Shown here piece after piece: positions 41,402 through 49,515 of a DNA stretch of 64,000 bases. Each line of letters begins with the position of its first letter. Positions within the stretch are counted from its first letter, which is position 1. The DNA lies in NCBI RefSeq assembly GCF_003074055.1, contig NZ_CP029043.1, forward strand, positions 3,774,501 to 3,838,500, read 5' to 3'. The position numbers and the translations under genes were made by a program. The notes beneath the pieces were generated by a model. The model had not been told where the DNA came from and searched no databases. It saw nothing but the letters and a program-made list of their open reading frames with translations. The DNA comes from Streptomyces nigra. GTDB taxonomy: Bacteria > Actinomycetota > Actinomycetes > Streptomycetales > Streptomycetaceae.

Positions 41402-43022
41402 TCAGATCTGGCTGAGCGCCCAGAATCCCACCGCGTAGCAGGCCAGCGCCAGCAGCAGGAGCGGGATGGCCACCTTGGCCGGGGGACCGGGACGGCGGGT
41501 GGCGCGGTGGCCGCCACGCGGGCGGGGCTGCGCAGGGGCGGCGAGGAGAAGGGAACCTGCTGGCTCTGAGCGGTGTATGAAGCAGTAGAGGCATCGACGC
41601 GGTGATACGGCGTCGGTGTCGGGGTGGCCGTGGGTGTGGATGTGGGACCGGGCGTGGGTGTCGGGGGTCCGCGGGGCCGGGGGCCGGTACGGGTACTGGG
41701 GGACGGGGGATCGATGGGCGGCGAGGTCGCGGGTGTGCTCGGGGTGTACTCGTGAGGTGGCGCCGGTGCCGTGGTGCGGGCGGTACTCACGGTGGGGTCC
41801 GGCGGGGGGAGCTGGAAGCTTCCGGTGTCCGACATGTTCGGGAGCCGATGGACGCCGCCGGAGGGCGAGGGGTCCGTGGGCGTCCGGGTGCCCTGCTGCG
41901 GTGGTTCGGGACGGTGCGGGGGCGGGGCCGGTACCGAGGCGGACGGCACGGGGGAGCGACGGCCGGTGGAGCCGGTATGGGGGGTGGCGAGGCGGGCGGC
42001 GACGGGGCGGGACGGGGCGGCACGGAGGACTGCTGATGCCCGGTCAGGGATGCCGAGTGGCCGGTGCCGGCCGGTGCCGGCCGGTCCACGCGGAGGGCAC
42101 CGGAGCCGGTGCCCGTTCCGTCGATGACGCCGGGCGCGCGCGTCTGGGGTCCGTCCGGGCCGAATCCGGCGGGCAGCGGCCCGAGCTGGTCGAAGATCTC
42201 GATCAGCTCGTCGTCGGGACCGGGTTCCGGCAGCAGTTCGGCCGCCGACGCGAGGGCCTTGCGCGCGCCGGTGGCCGTGCGGAACCGCGCGTCCGGATCG
42301 GGCTGGAGCAGCGTCGCCACGACCTGCCAGAGCGGCTCGGGTATCCCCTTGGGCGCACCCGGTGTGCCGTGCTCGGTGAAGTACTGCACCAGCGCCTTGG
42401 CATCCGGCTTGGCGCCCTCCAGCAGATACAGCGCCACGAGTCCCACGGCGAACAGATCCGCCGGGAAGTCCGGGTCGGAGCCCAGGAGTTGTTCCGGGGC
42501 GAGGTAACCGGGCGTCCCCACCACGAGGTTGGTCTCGGTCAGCCGGGGTTCGCCCAGCCGCATGGCGATGCCGAAGTCGGACAGCCGCAGGCGTGGCCGG
42601 GCCGTCCCGGTGGCCTCCAGGAGCACGTTGGCGGGCTTGATGTCACGGTGGACGACACCCTCGGCGTGCACGGCCGACAGCCCCGACAGGAGCTGGTCGA
42701 GCAGGGTGCACACGAACGACGGCGGCAGGGGCCCGTAGTCGCCGATGAGGTGGACGAGCGAACCGCCGCCCACCAGGTCCATGGTGAACAGCACCTTGTC
42801 GTCGTCGGCGGCCCAGCTGGCCGGCGCGAGCACATGGGGGTGGTCGATCCGCAGGGCCTGCTCCCGGACAAAGCGCAGAAGCGAGTGCGCGTCGCTCTGC
42901 TGGAGCACCTTGGCCGCGACGTACCGGCGGCGGCGGTGGTCCCAGGCACGCCAGACGGCACCGACGCCTCCGCGCCCGATCGGGTCGACCAGTTCGTACC
43001 GGCCGGCGAAGACCTCACCCAT
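41402..43022 (-). CDS. Serine/threonine protein kinase, tail disrupted by two apparent frameshifts
   Basis: The kinase domain (residues 1-270) is complete: Gly loop GRGGVGAVW, VAAKVL, catalytic VHRDIKPANVLL and SDFGIAM, so it should be active. A Pro/Thr-rich linker follows. It reads in frame to about 41954, then in the -1 frame to about 41538, then in the next -1 frame, where it ends in a transmembrane helix (KVAIPLLLLALACYAVGFWA) at 41402. Adding one G to the plus-strand runs at 41950-41954 and 41535-41538 gives one protein of about 540 residues, as in related genomes. As written, the kinase frame alone stops at 41787 after 411 codons. Confidence 0.82.
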
Positions 43023-43160
43023 GGCTGTGCGTCGCTCCTCCCCCTGCGGTCATCCCCCTTGCCTCCCCCGCGAAGCGAGATACGACTCCTCCCGCGCGGC
43101 TTCCCGTGGGGCGCGGCCCTCCCACGCACCCGAGGGCAGTCGTCGGCCGGGTAGCCGTCG

Positions 43161-43193
43161 GCCCGGTCGCCGAACCCCCTTCGGCGACCGGGC
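43161..43193 (-). terminator. Terminator of the XRE gene
   Basis: GCCCGGTCGCCGAA (43161-43174) pairs perfectly with TTCGGCGACCGGGC (43180-43193), just past the stop of the minus-strand XRE gene. Confidence 0.85.
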
Positions 43194-43205
43194 CTCGGGC
43201 TCAGC

Positions 43206-43754
43206 TCAGCTCTGGTGCGACTGGTAGTGCGCGACCGCGTCGGACGTCCGGCCGGCGCCGTACACCCGGAGGAACTCTGCCAGCTCCGGGTGGGTCCCGG
43301 CGAGACTGTCGGCGGCCTCGATGATGTCGCCGGCGGCCGCGACCGAGCGCAGCAGCGACTGGATCTCGCGGACCACCCGCTTCACGGTGGGAGCGCCCGA
43401 ACTGCTCGTCGTCTGTGTGGTGTTGCTGAGCACCGAGCCCCCCTGCGACTTCTTGATCTCCTCCATGCGCTCGGTGGCCTCGGCCGCGCTCACGCTGCCG
43501 TCCGCGACCTGCCCCGCCAAGTCCTGCAGCAGCTGCACCCGCTGGACCACGGCGGGATTGCCGATCTTCGCCCGCTGGCCGCTCATCAGCTGCGACAGCA
43601 TCGGCGCGGACAGTCCCAGCACCCCCGCGAGACGAGCCTGGTTGAGACCAAGATCGTCGATGAGCCTACGGAAGAGCGTCCCCAGCGGCTCCCCGTACCA
43701 GTTCCGCTGCAGATCCCGCGCTCTTGCGGTGGCTTCCTGCTGTGCGGCGTCCAT
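43206..43754 (-). CDS. XRE-type helix-turn-helix DNA-binding protein
   Basis: A 182-residue cytoplasmic regulator. The N-terminal HTH (about 20-65) includes LFRRLIDDLGLNQARLAGVL and GLSAPMLSQLMSGQRAKIG. A helical middle part follows, then a C-terminal region (SLLRSVAAAGDIIEAADSLA). Met at 43754 is preferred, with GGGGAG 7 bases upstream; a TTG 8 codons earlier is possible. A perfect inverted repeat lies at 43782-43805, just upstream. The kinase gene follows in the same direction after a terminator. Confidence 0.85.
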   Translation of the reverse strand: MDAAQQEATARARDLQRNWYGEPLGTLFRRLIDDLGLNQARLAGVLGLSAPMLSQLMSGQRAKIGNPAVVQRVQLLQDLAGQVADGSVSAAEATERMEEIKKSQGGSVLSNTTQTTSSSGAPTVKRVVREIQSLLRSVAAAGDIIEAADSLAGTHPELAEFLRVYGAGRTSDAVAHYQSHQS

Positions 43755-43781
43755 TGCGTCTCCCCATCGCTTCCCCAAAAC

Positions 43782-43805
43782 CGTGGTTCGCTGTAGCGAA
43801 CCACG
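43782..43805. promoter_or_regulatory. Perfect palindrome upstream of the XRE gene, probable operator
   Basis: CGTGGTTCGCT (43782-43792) and AGCGAACCACG (43795-43805) are exact inverted repeats with a GT spacer. It lies 27 bases before the XRE start codon, where a repressor would block transcription. It overlaps no gene. Confidence 0.6.
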
Positions 43806-43936
43806 TCGAGCATCTTACGGAGAGTGGTTGTGCATCGGGACCCCCCATCTTTTTTGCGAGATACGGGGCGCGACCCGGTAGTCTGGTCTGCGGTAGCCGA
43901 CGGAACGCGCTCGTTCCGGACGGATGCTCGTCTTCC

Positions 43937-44009
43937 GGGGCCTTAGCTCAGTTGGTAGAGCGCTGTCTTTGCATGGCAGATGTCAGGGGTTCGACTCCCC
44001 TAGGCTCCA
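43937..44009 (+). tRNA. tRNA-Ala (TGC)
   Basis: The acceptor GGGGCCT pairs with AGGCTCC (one G-T pair). The D arm has AGCTCAGTTGGTAGAGC, the anticodon loop TTTGCAT carries TGC, and the T loop is TTCGACT. The 3'-CCA is not encoded, so the CCA-adding enzyme must add it. Confidence 0.97.
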
Positions 44010-44123
44010 CTTCCCGGACCGGCCGGCACCCTCGTGGGCGCTGGCCGGTTTCGTCTGTCCAGTCACCTTCTCCCCACCCGCTCCACCGTGACGTGTGTCA
44101 CCGGCGTGAGGCCCGTGGCAACG

Positions 44124-44141
44124 TTGCGCATATTTGCGCAA
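44124..44141. repeat. Inverted repeat TTGCGCA-TATT-TGCGCAA
   Basis: Two exact 7-base arms around TATT, in a locally AT-rich patch. It looks like a transcription-factor site but has no adjacent promoter that I can place. Confidence 0.4.
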
Positions 44142-44423
44142 ACATTCTCGTCGCCTTCGGCCCAGGTGTGGACGTCTTCGATCAAGAGGGCGCCGGCAGT
44201 CGTACGGAGGGTTCCGGCAACCGTGTGAGCTGGTCTTCAGGCGATCAGGTAATCAGAAGGGTGCGTTCCGTTAGGGGAGCTTGTGTGGAGCTCACGCACA
44301 CAAGTCGTTGCAAACGTCATCGTGGGCGAGGGTGCGAACACAGCTGCTTCACCGCTTCGAGCGGTGGCCGATGACGCTCGAAGACGGCCGATCTTCGACG
44401 AGTTGTCTCCTACGGGGGCCGAT

Positions 44424-44437
44424 GTTCCACGTGAAAC
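44424..44437. other. Degenerate parS (one mismatch)
   Basis: GTTCCACGTGAAAC differs from parS at position 4. As at 4496-4543 and 16072, it abuts a terminator-like hairpin. Confidence 0.6.
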
Positions 44438-44485
44438 ACCGCCAGGGAGCGGGAGAACTCAAGTCTCCCGCCCCCTGGCGGTGTT
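44435..44485. terminator. Long hairpin, terminator of the DUF5324 gene
   Basis: Arms of 22 bases (44435-44456 and 44464-44485) pair with a single mismatch, with the core CACCGCCAGGG/CCCTGGCGGTG. It lies 40 bases past the stop of the minus-strand DUF5324 gene. Confidence 0.75.
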
Positions 44486-44524
44486 GGAACGTATGGAACG
44501 GGCCGGAGATGACCGACGCTCAGA

Positions 44525-45223
44525 TCACTTGCCCTCGTCGCGCCGGGCCGCCTCCTCGGCTTCCTTCGCCTGGACCTCGGGGTCCAGCACGCTCTGGTCC
44601 GTGCCGTCCACCGACGTCAGGCGGTTGGACTCCGGTACCTCGGTCGCGGCGGGAGGCTCGACCAGCCAGTCCGGGTTGGCCTGCTTGTCCCACCACTTCC
44701 AGGCGGCGAAGGCGCCGCCCGCGAGAATGCCGAAGACGGCCAGTGCCTTCGCGACGCGGCCGGCCTTGGCGCGCCGCTGATGCTTGCGCACCAGCTTCTG
44801 CACGTCCTTCGCCGTGAGCTGACCGCGCAGCGCGGCCAGTGCGGCGGCCCCACGAGCGGCCGCCTCGTCCCTGACGGGTCCGGCCGCGGCGACCGCCTGC
44901 TCGAGCCTGGGCCGGGAGTACTCGGCGGCCTGCAGGGCCGCCTTTCGGGTGCGGAGTGCCGCCTCCTGGGCGGCCTGGTCGACCTTCGGTGGCACATGGG
45001 CGCGGGCCTGCTCCAGGCGCGGGGCGACGTGGACGCCGTACTGCGCGCGGGCCTGCTCGGTGGCCAGCGTCACCTTGGGCGCGAGCCGTACGCGTGCCTC
45101 GTGTGCGTAATGGGCGGCCCTGTCCTTGGCGGTGTCGGCGTAGGGCGCCACCACTTCCGCGGCGTGCAGCACGCTGTCCTTCGCCGAGCCGGTCGCGGCG
45201 CGCACGCTGTCGATGCGGGTCAC
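44525..45223 (-). CDS. DUF5324 family protein
   Basis: A 232-residue protein. Residues 1-145 are an Ala/Arg-rich amphipathic helix region resembling late-embryogenesis-type repeats (VRAATGSAKDSVLHAAEVVA). One transmembrane helix (about 170-188, LAVFGILAGGAFAAWKWW) and an acidic tail follow. The family is known from Streptomyces as a small membrane-associated coiled-coil protein without assigned function. GAGGAGGAA lies just before the GTG start. Confidence 0.85.
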   Translation of the reverse strand: MTRIDSVRAATGSAKDSVLHAAEVVAPYADTAKDRAAHYAHEARVRLAPKVTLATEQARAQYGVHVAPRLEQARAHVPPKVDQAAQEAALRTRKAALQAAEYSRPRLEQAVAAAGPVRDEAAARGAAALAALRGQLTAKDVQKLVRKHQRRAKAGRVAKALAVFGILAGGAFAAWKWWDKQANPDWLVEPPAATEVPESNRLTSVDGTDQSVLDPEVQAKEAEEAARRDEGK

Positions 45224-45550
45224 GGGTTCCTCCTCCTCGGTGGCGTACGGTAATTCGACTTTCCACCCTTTTACGGATCATGCCTGCCAAGACGTGGAGC
45301 GGCATGTGTGGGCGGGCATTCGGGTGCCGTCGAAAAGTGATCGAGCGGAATAACAGATCAATATGGGGCAACGGTGGCTTGTCGTCGACAATGCCACGGT
45401 TCGCCGTGTCGCGCCCCCGCCACGGGAGTACTCGACGCGTTTTCCGCAAGCGATCTGCCCGGTCGGGTGCCGGTTGCCGAGCGCCGGGCCGCCGTGAGGG
45501 CCGTCCGTGCGAGGATCGAGGGATCACAGGACGACGACGGAAGGCAGATC
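45224..45550. other. Divergent promoter gap, DUF5324 / cyclophilin
   Basis: A 327-base gap with no gene that I can support. It must hold promoters for the minus-strand DUF5324 gene and the plus-strand cyclophilin gene. A locally AT-rich patch lies at about 45345-45365. I see no repeat or known motif. Confidence 0.4.
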
Positions 45551-46084
45551 GTGGCCGAGCAGCTCTACGCCACCCTGAAGACCAACCACGGCGACATCGC
45601 GGTGCGGCTTCTTCCCCACCACGCGCCGGTCACGGTCAGGAACTTCGTCGAACTCGCCCAGGGCGAGCGTGAGTGGACCAACCCCACCACCGGTGAGAAG
45701 TCCACGGCCCCGCTCTACGACGGCACCGTCTTCCACCGCGTCATCAGCGGCTTCATGATCCAGGGCGGTGACCCGCTGGGCAACGGCACCGGCGGCCCCG
45801 GCTACCAGTTCCAGGACGAGTTCCACCCCGACCTGGCCTTCGACAGGCCTTATCTGCTGGCCATGGCGAACGCCGGTCCGGGCACCAACGGCTCGCAGTT
45901 CTTCATCACCGTCGCCCCGACGACCTGGCTGAACCGCAAGCACACGATCTTCGGTGAGGTCGCCGACGCGGCCGGCCAGAAGGTCGTCGACACGATCGCC
46001 TCGGTGCAGACGAACCCGCGCACCGAGCGTCCGGTGAACGACGTCGTCATCGAGTCCGTCGTGATCGAGACGCGCCAGGGCTGA
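45551..46084 (+). CDS. ppiA: Peptidyl-prolyl cis-trans isomerase (cyclophilin)
   Basis: A 177-residue cytoplasmic foldase with the cyclophilin core YDGTVFHRVISGFMIQGGDP (catalytic Arg), the ANAGPGTNGSQFFITVAPT active-site strand and NRKHTIFGEV. No signal peptide is present. The GTG at 45551 is chosen because the conserved ATLKTNHGDI begins soon after. The position matches mycobacterial ppiA near the origin. Confidence 0.96.
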   Translation: MAEQLYATLKTNHGDIAVRLLPHHAPVTVRNFVELAQGEREWTNPTTGEKSTAPLYDGTVFHRVISGFMIQGGDPLGNGTGGPGYQFQDEFHPDLAFDRPYLLAMANAGPGTNGSQFFITVAPTTWLNRKHTIFGEVADAAGQKVVDTIASVQTNPRTERPVNDVVIESVVIETRQG

Positions 46085-46208
46085 GGCGGGCATCGTCCGC
46101 GTGGGCGCCCGACACCTCCCGCTGGGAACCAATCGCCCCGCTCGTCCGTAAGGATGGGCGGGGCGGTGTATGAGTCTGTGCGCCGCGGACGACGACCTAG
46201 GGGAACCG

Positions 46209-47093
46209 ATGGACCAGCCGGTGGGTAGCCCGCAGGACGCCCAGAGCCTGCCCGTCTGCTACCGCCACCCGGACCGCGAGACCGGTGTCCGCTGCACCCG
46301 CTGCGACCGGCCCATCTGCCCGGAGTGCATGATCAGCGCCTCCGTCGGCTTCCAGTGCCCCGAGTGCGTCCGCACCGGCTCCGGCACCGGCCATGCCCCG
46401 GACGCCGCCCGGCCCCGCACCCTCGCGGGCGGCAGTATCGCCGCCGATCCCCGCCTGATCACCAAGATCCTCATCGGGATCAATCTCGCGGTGTTCATCG
46501 CCGTACGGACGAGTGAAGCGCTGCTGAACGACCTCGTCTTGATCGGGGCCTGGCCTCCCGCTCCCTTCCAGACGACCTCGGGGGTCGCGGACGGCGAGTG
46601 GTACCGCCTGGTGACCTCGATGTTCACGCACGAGGCGATCTGGCACTTCGGCTTCAACATGCTCAGCCTGTGGTGGCTCGGCGGCCCGCTCGAAGCGGCG
46701 CTCGGCCGGGCCCGCTATCTCGCGCTCTACTTCGGCTCGGGGCTCGCCGGCAGCGCCCTCACCTATCTGCTGGCCGCGCCGACCACGGCCTCGCTCGGGG
46801 CGTCCGGCGCGATCTTCGGCCTGTTCGGCGCGACGGCCGTCCTGATGCGCCGGCTCCAGTACGACATGCGCCCGATCATCGCCCTGCTGGTGATCAACCT
46901 GATCTTCACCTTCGGGTGGAGCAACATCGCCTGGCAGGCCCATATCGGCGGTCTGGTGGCCGGTGTCGTCATCGGGTACGCCATGGTCCACGCCCCGCGT
47001 GAGCGCCGCTCGCTGATCCAGTACGGCACGGTCGCCGGGGTCCTCGCGGTGGCCGTTCTCCTGACGGTGCTCAGAACCCTTCAGCTCACCTGA
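46209..47093 (+). CDS. Rhomboid family intramembrane serine protease
   Basis: A 294-residue protein. The N-terminus has a B-box-like zinc ribbon (CYRHPDRETGVRCTRCDRPI then CPECM and CPEC). About seven membrane helices follow, with HFGFNMLSLWWLGG, the catalytic serine in GASGAIFGLFG and the catalytic histidine in AHIGGLVAG. It should cleave substrates inside the membrane. The ATG at 46209 has AGGGGAA upstream. Substrates are unknown. Confidence 0.93.
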   Translation: MDQPVGSPQDAQSLPVCYRHPDRETGVRCTRCDRPICPECMISASVGFQCPECVRTGSGTGHAPDAARPRTLAGGSIAADPRLITKILIGINLAVFIAVRTSEALLNDLVLIGAWPPAPFQTTSGVADGEWYRLVTSMFTHEAIWHFGFNMLSLWWLGGPLEAALGRARYLALYFGSGLAGSALTYLLAAPTTASLGASGAIFGLFGATAVLMRRLQYDMRPIIALLVINLIFTFGWSNIAWQAHIGGLVAGVVIGYAMVHAPRERRSLIQYGTVAGVLAVAVLLTVLRTLQLT

Positions 47094-47406
47094 GCGGCGG
47101 CTCCTGCCACCTGAGACGCACTGTTGTCCACAGCGGGTGGCGGATCTTGTGCACAGTGTGCGGACAGCGAGACGCCCCCTGCTGCGAACCAACGTTTCCG
47201 CAGGTCAGGCAAGGGGCGAACAAGCATTCGATAGGCCATGATCACCGGTAGTTCCGTCACACCGGCGTCAATGCCCAGTGGGTTATCCACAGATCGTCGT
47301 TCTTTTTCAACACTGTGGAAAACCGCTGTGGATAACTCAGTGGATAGCCGTGGGCAGAGCTGCGTTCACCGCGAGGCGACCGCGGCTTCACGCCCTTCTC
47401 GGGCCG
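47094..47406. other. Rhomboid-crgA gap with clustered DnaA boxes
   Basis: A 313-base non-coding gap between convergent genes. It contains TTGTCCACA at 47124-47132 (perfect), TTATCCACA at 47283-47291, TGTGGAAAA at 47314-47322 (inverse TTTTCCACA) and TGTGGATAA at 47327-47335 (inverse TTATCCACA). Three lie within 53 bases, two of them facing. No terminator hairpin of usual form is seen. Confidence 0.7.
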
Positions 47407-47661
47407 TCACTTCCACTGCGTGGAGACACCGAATCCAGCGGCGATGAATCCGAAGCCCACCACGATGTTCCAGTTGCCGAACGCGTCGATCGGCAGGGAA
47501 CCGTCGGTCACATAGAAGACGACGATCCAGGCGAGACCGATGACGAACATGGCGAGCATGACCGGCGCGACCCATGTCCGGCTGGTCAGCTTGATGGCGG
47601 TCGCCTGCTTCGACGGCGGCGGCGTGTAATCGGCCTTCTTGCGGATACGTGACTTCGGCAC
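47407..47661 (-). CDS. crgA: Cell division protein CrgA
   Basis: An 84-residue membrane protein: basic N-terminus ([15 protein letters not shown]), then two helices (about 30-50 and 60-80) joined by a short loop ([14 protein letters not shown]). CrgA coordinates the divisome and inhibits FtsZ ring formation in Streptomyces aerial hyphae. The GTG at 47661 has GGAGAG upstream; longer in-frame extension is not conserved. Confidence 0.95.
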   Translation of the reverse strand: MPKSRIRKKADYTPPPSKQATAIKLTSRTWVAPVMLAMFVIGLAWIVVFYVTDGSLPIDAFGNWNIVVGFGFIAAGFGVSTQWK

Positions 47662-47803
47662 GAGGGTCTCTCCTGTCGATGCGCTGCGTGGCCGCGCAGA
47701 GAACTGGGGTCGGGCTCGGGGCAGCGTACAAGGGGACACTGTGGGCTCCCCCGGGCGTCCGTTAGCGTAGTGCTTCCGCGGCGCCGAAGGAGATAAGGGT
47801 ACG

Positions 47804-48580
47804 TTGAGCAATTCTGCCGACTCCCCCGGTACGGGATCCAGCCCTGTCCGTGGCCGATTCCGTCCGGTGCGCGTGCTCACCGCGGCTGTCTTCGCCCTCG
47901 CGGGCCTCATCTTCTTCACCAGTTTCAGCACCGCCAGGGGCACCGACATCCGTACGGACGCCTCGTTGCTGAAGCTCTCCGACCTCATCCAGGAGCGCAG
48001 CCACGAGAACGGCCGGCTCGACGAGACCAACGCGGCCCTGCGCGAGGACGTGGAGGCGCTCGCCGAGCGGGACGACGGCAGCACCAAGGCCGAGGACGCC
48101 AAGCTGACCGCGCTGGAGGCGCGTGCGGGGACGCAGAAGCTGACGGGCGAGGCGATCACCGTCACGCTCAACGACGCCCCGCCGGACGCCACCGCCAAGC
48201 TCCCCGGCTATCCCGAGCCCCAGCCGGACTACCTGGTCATCCACCAGCAGGATCTCCAGGCCGTGGTCAACGCGCTGTGGGAGAGCGGCGCCAAGGGGAT
48301 CAAGGTCATGGACCAGCGGCTGATCTCCACGAGCGCCGTGCGCTGTGTGGGCAACACCCTGATCCTCCAGGGCCGCGTCTACTCCCCGCCGTACAAGATC
48401 ACGGCGGTCGGGGACCCGGAGAAGATGCAGCAGGCCCTCGCGGCCTCGCCGGCGATCCAGAACTACATGCTCTACGTCAACGTCTACGGACTCGGCTGGA
48501 AAGTCACCGAGGACGGGACGGTGACTCTGCCGGGCTACTCGGGCACAGTGGATCTGCAGTACGCCAAGCCCGTGGAGTGA
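47804..48580 (+). CDS. DUF881 family protein
   Basis: A 258-residue envelope protein. A short cytoplasmic tail leads to one transmembrane helix (about 24-42, [17 protein letters not shown]), a coiled coil (about 60-105) and the DUF881 domain ([34 protein letters not shown]). The start is a TTG at 47804 with AAGGAG upstream, 11 bases away. Its neighbours crgA and PabA/TrpG are the same in M. tuberculosis (Rv0011c-Rv0013). Function is unknown. The first sortase gene starts 18 bases later. Confidence 0.88.
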   Translation: MSNSADSPGTGSSPVRGRFRPVRVLTAAVFALAGLIFFTSFSTARGTDIRTDASLLKLSDLIQERSHENGRLDETNAALREDVEALAERDDGSTKAEDAKLTALEARAGTQKLTGEAITVTLNDAPPDATAKLPGYPEPQPDYLVIHQQDLQAVVNALWESGAKGIKVMDQRLISTSAVRCVGNTLILQGRVYSPPYKITAVGDPEKMQQALAASPAIQNYMLYVNVYGLGWKVTEDGTVTLPGYSGTVDLQYAKPVE

Positions 48581-48598
48581 GCCTCACTGGAGCTGCCG

Positions 48599-49300
48599 GT
48601 GCGCGTCGTCGTCAGGACCGTCAGCGAGCTCTGCGTCACCGTCGGCACGGTGATCGTCCTCTTCGTCGTCTACGTGCTGTTCTGGACCGGTGTACGGGCC
48701 GACACGGTCATGGACGACCAGATCGACCAGTTACAGGAGCAGTGGGCCCAGGCCGCGGTGCGGCCCTCGGCGTCGGGTGCCCCGGGCGCCCCGCAGACGC
48801 CCGCGAGCCCGCCGGAGCCCGCCCCCTACACGGCGGACAAGCCCTTCGCGATCATGTACATCCCGCGGCTTGGTTTCACGTGGAACAAGCCGGTGCTCGA
48901 GGGCACGGCCACCAAGACCCTCAAGAGAGGGCTCGGGCACTACGCGAACACCGCCCAGTTGGGGGAGAAGGGCAATTTCTCGGTCGCCGGGCACCGGCGG
49001 ACCTACGGCGACCCCTTCAAGGACTTCCCCCGGCTCCGCCCGGGTGACGCGGTGGTGCTGACGGACGGAACCTCATGGTTCACGTACAGGATCGACAAAG
49101 GCCCCTACAAAACAGTGCCCTCCGACATTGAGGTGATCGACCCTGTGCCCCGTAAGTCGGGGTATACGCGTGAGGGCCGCTATCTGACGCTGACCACGTG
49201 CGATCCCGAGTGGGGGCACAGTCACCGGCTGATCGTGTGGGCCCACCTGGACTCCACGCAGCCTGTGGAGGCCGGGAAACCGAAGGCCCTGCGCCGTTAG
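48599..49300 (+). CDS. Class E sortase, first copy, with a TTA codon
   Basis: A 233-residue membrane transpeptidase. The N-terminal helix (about 9-32, SELCVTVGTVIVLFVVYVLF) anchors the enzyme outside the membrane. The catalytic His is in VAGHRRTYG, the Cys is in LTLTTCDPEWGHSHR and an Arg follows. It should attach secreted proteins with LAxTG-like signals to peptidoglycan. Codon 45 (48731-48733) is TTA, which needs the developmental bldA tRNA. A degenerate parS lies within it. GGAG precedes the GTG. It differs most from the two later copies. Confidence 0.9.
   Translation: MRVVVRTVSELCVTVGTVIVLFVVYVLFWTGVRADTVMDDQIDQLQEQWAQAAVRPSASGAPGAPQTPASPPEPAPYTADKPFAIMYIPRLGFTWNKPVLEGTATKTLKRGLGHYANTAQLGEKGNFSVAGHRRTYGDPFKDFPRLRPGDAVVLTDGTSWFTYRIDKGPYKTVPSDIEVIDPVPRKSGYTREGRYLTLTTCDPEWGHSHRLIVWAHLDSTQPVEAGKPKALRR
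48874..48887. other. Degenerate parS (one mismatch) in the first sortase gene
   Basis: GTTTCACGTGGAAC differs from parS at one base. It encodes part of GFTWNK, a conserved sortase segment, so chance similarity is possible. Confidence 0.35.
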
Positions 49301-49353
49301 TCTGGTGACCGTACGGCGTGATTCTGGTGCCGTGGTGCGACGGAAGGGACGGC

Positions 49354-49515
49354 ATGTACGGCTGGATCTGGCGGCATCTGCCGGGGAACGCATGGGTGAG
49401 GGCGTTGATCTCCCTCGTGCTGGTCATGGCCGTGGTCTACGTCCTCTTCAACTACGTCTTCCCGTGGGCCGAACCGCTGCTGCCCTTCAACGATGTGACG
49501 GTGGACAACCAGTGA
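49354..49515 (+). CDS. Small single-pass membrane protein
   Basis: A 53-residue protein starting MYGWIWRHLPGNAWVRALIS, with a membrane helix (about 16-40) and the tail PWAEPLLPFNDVTVDNQ. GGAAGGGA precedes the ATG. Its stop overlaps the PabA-like start in GTGA, so the two are translationally coupled. Conserved beside pabA in Streptomyces to my recollection; function unknown. Confidence 0.8.
   Translation: MYGWIWRHLPGNAWVRALISLVLVMAVVYVLFNYVFPWAEPLLPFNDVTVDNQ

Larger units (their letters stand above)
44010..44524. other. Intergenic region after tRNA-Ala
   Basis: No convincing gene is visible in 515 bases between convergent units. It holds an inverted repeat at 44124-44141, a one-mismatch parS at 44424-44437 and a long hairpin at 44435-44485. 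Two open frames reaching into the next gene lack protein-like sequence. Confidence 0.5.

Noticed and set aside
41191..41949. A separate Pro/Thr-rich minus-strand gene after the kinase
   Set aside because: It is better explained as the kinase linker read in a shifted frame; one base added at each of two G-runs joins it to the kinase and to a terminal membrane helix.
44281..44817. Two plus-strand open frames across the parS-like hairpin
   Set aside because: No ribosome-binding site, Pro/Arg-rich shadow sequence, and overlap with the 3' half of the DUF5324 gene on the other strand.
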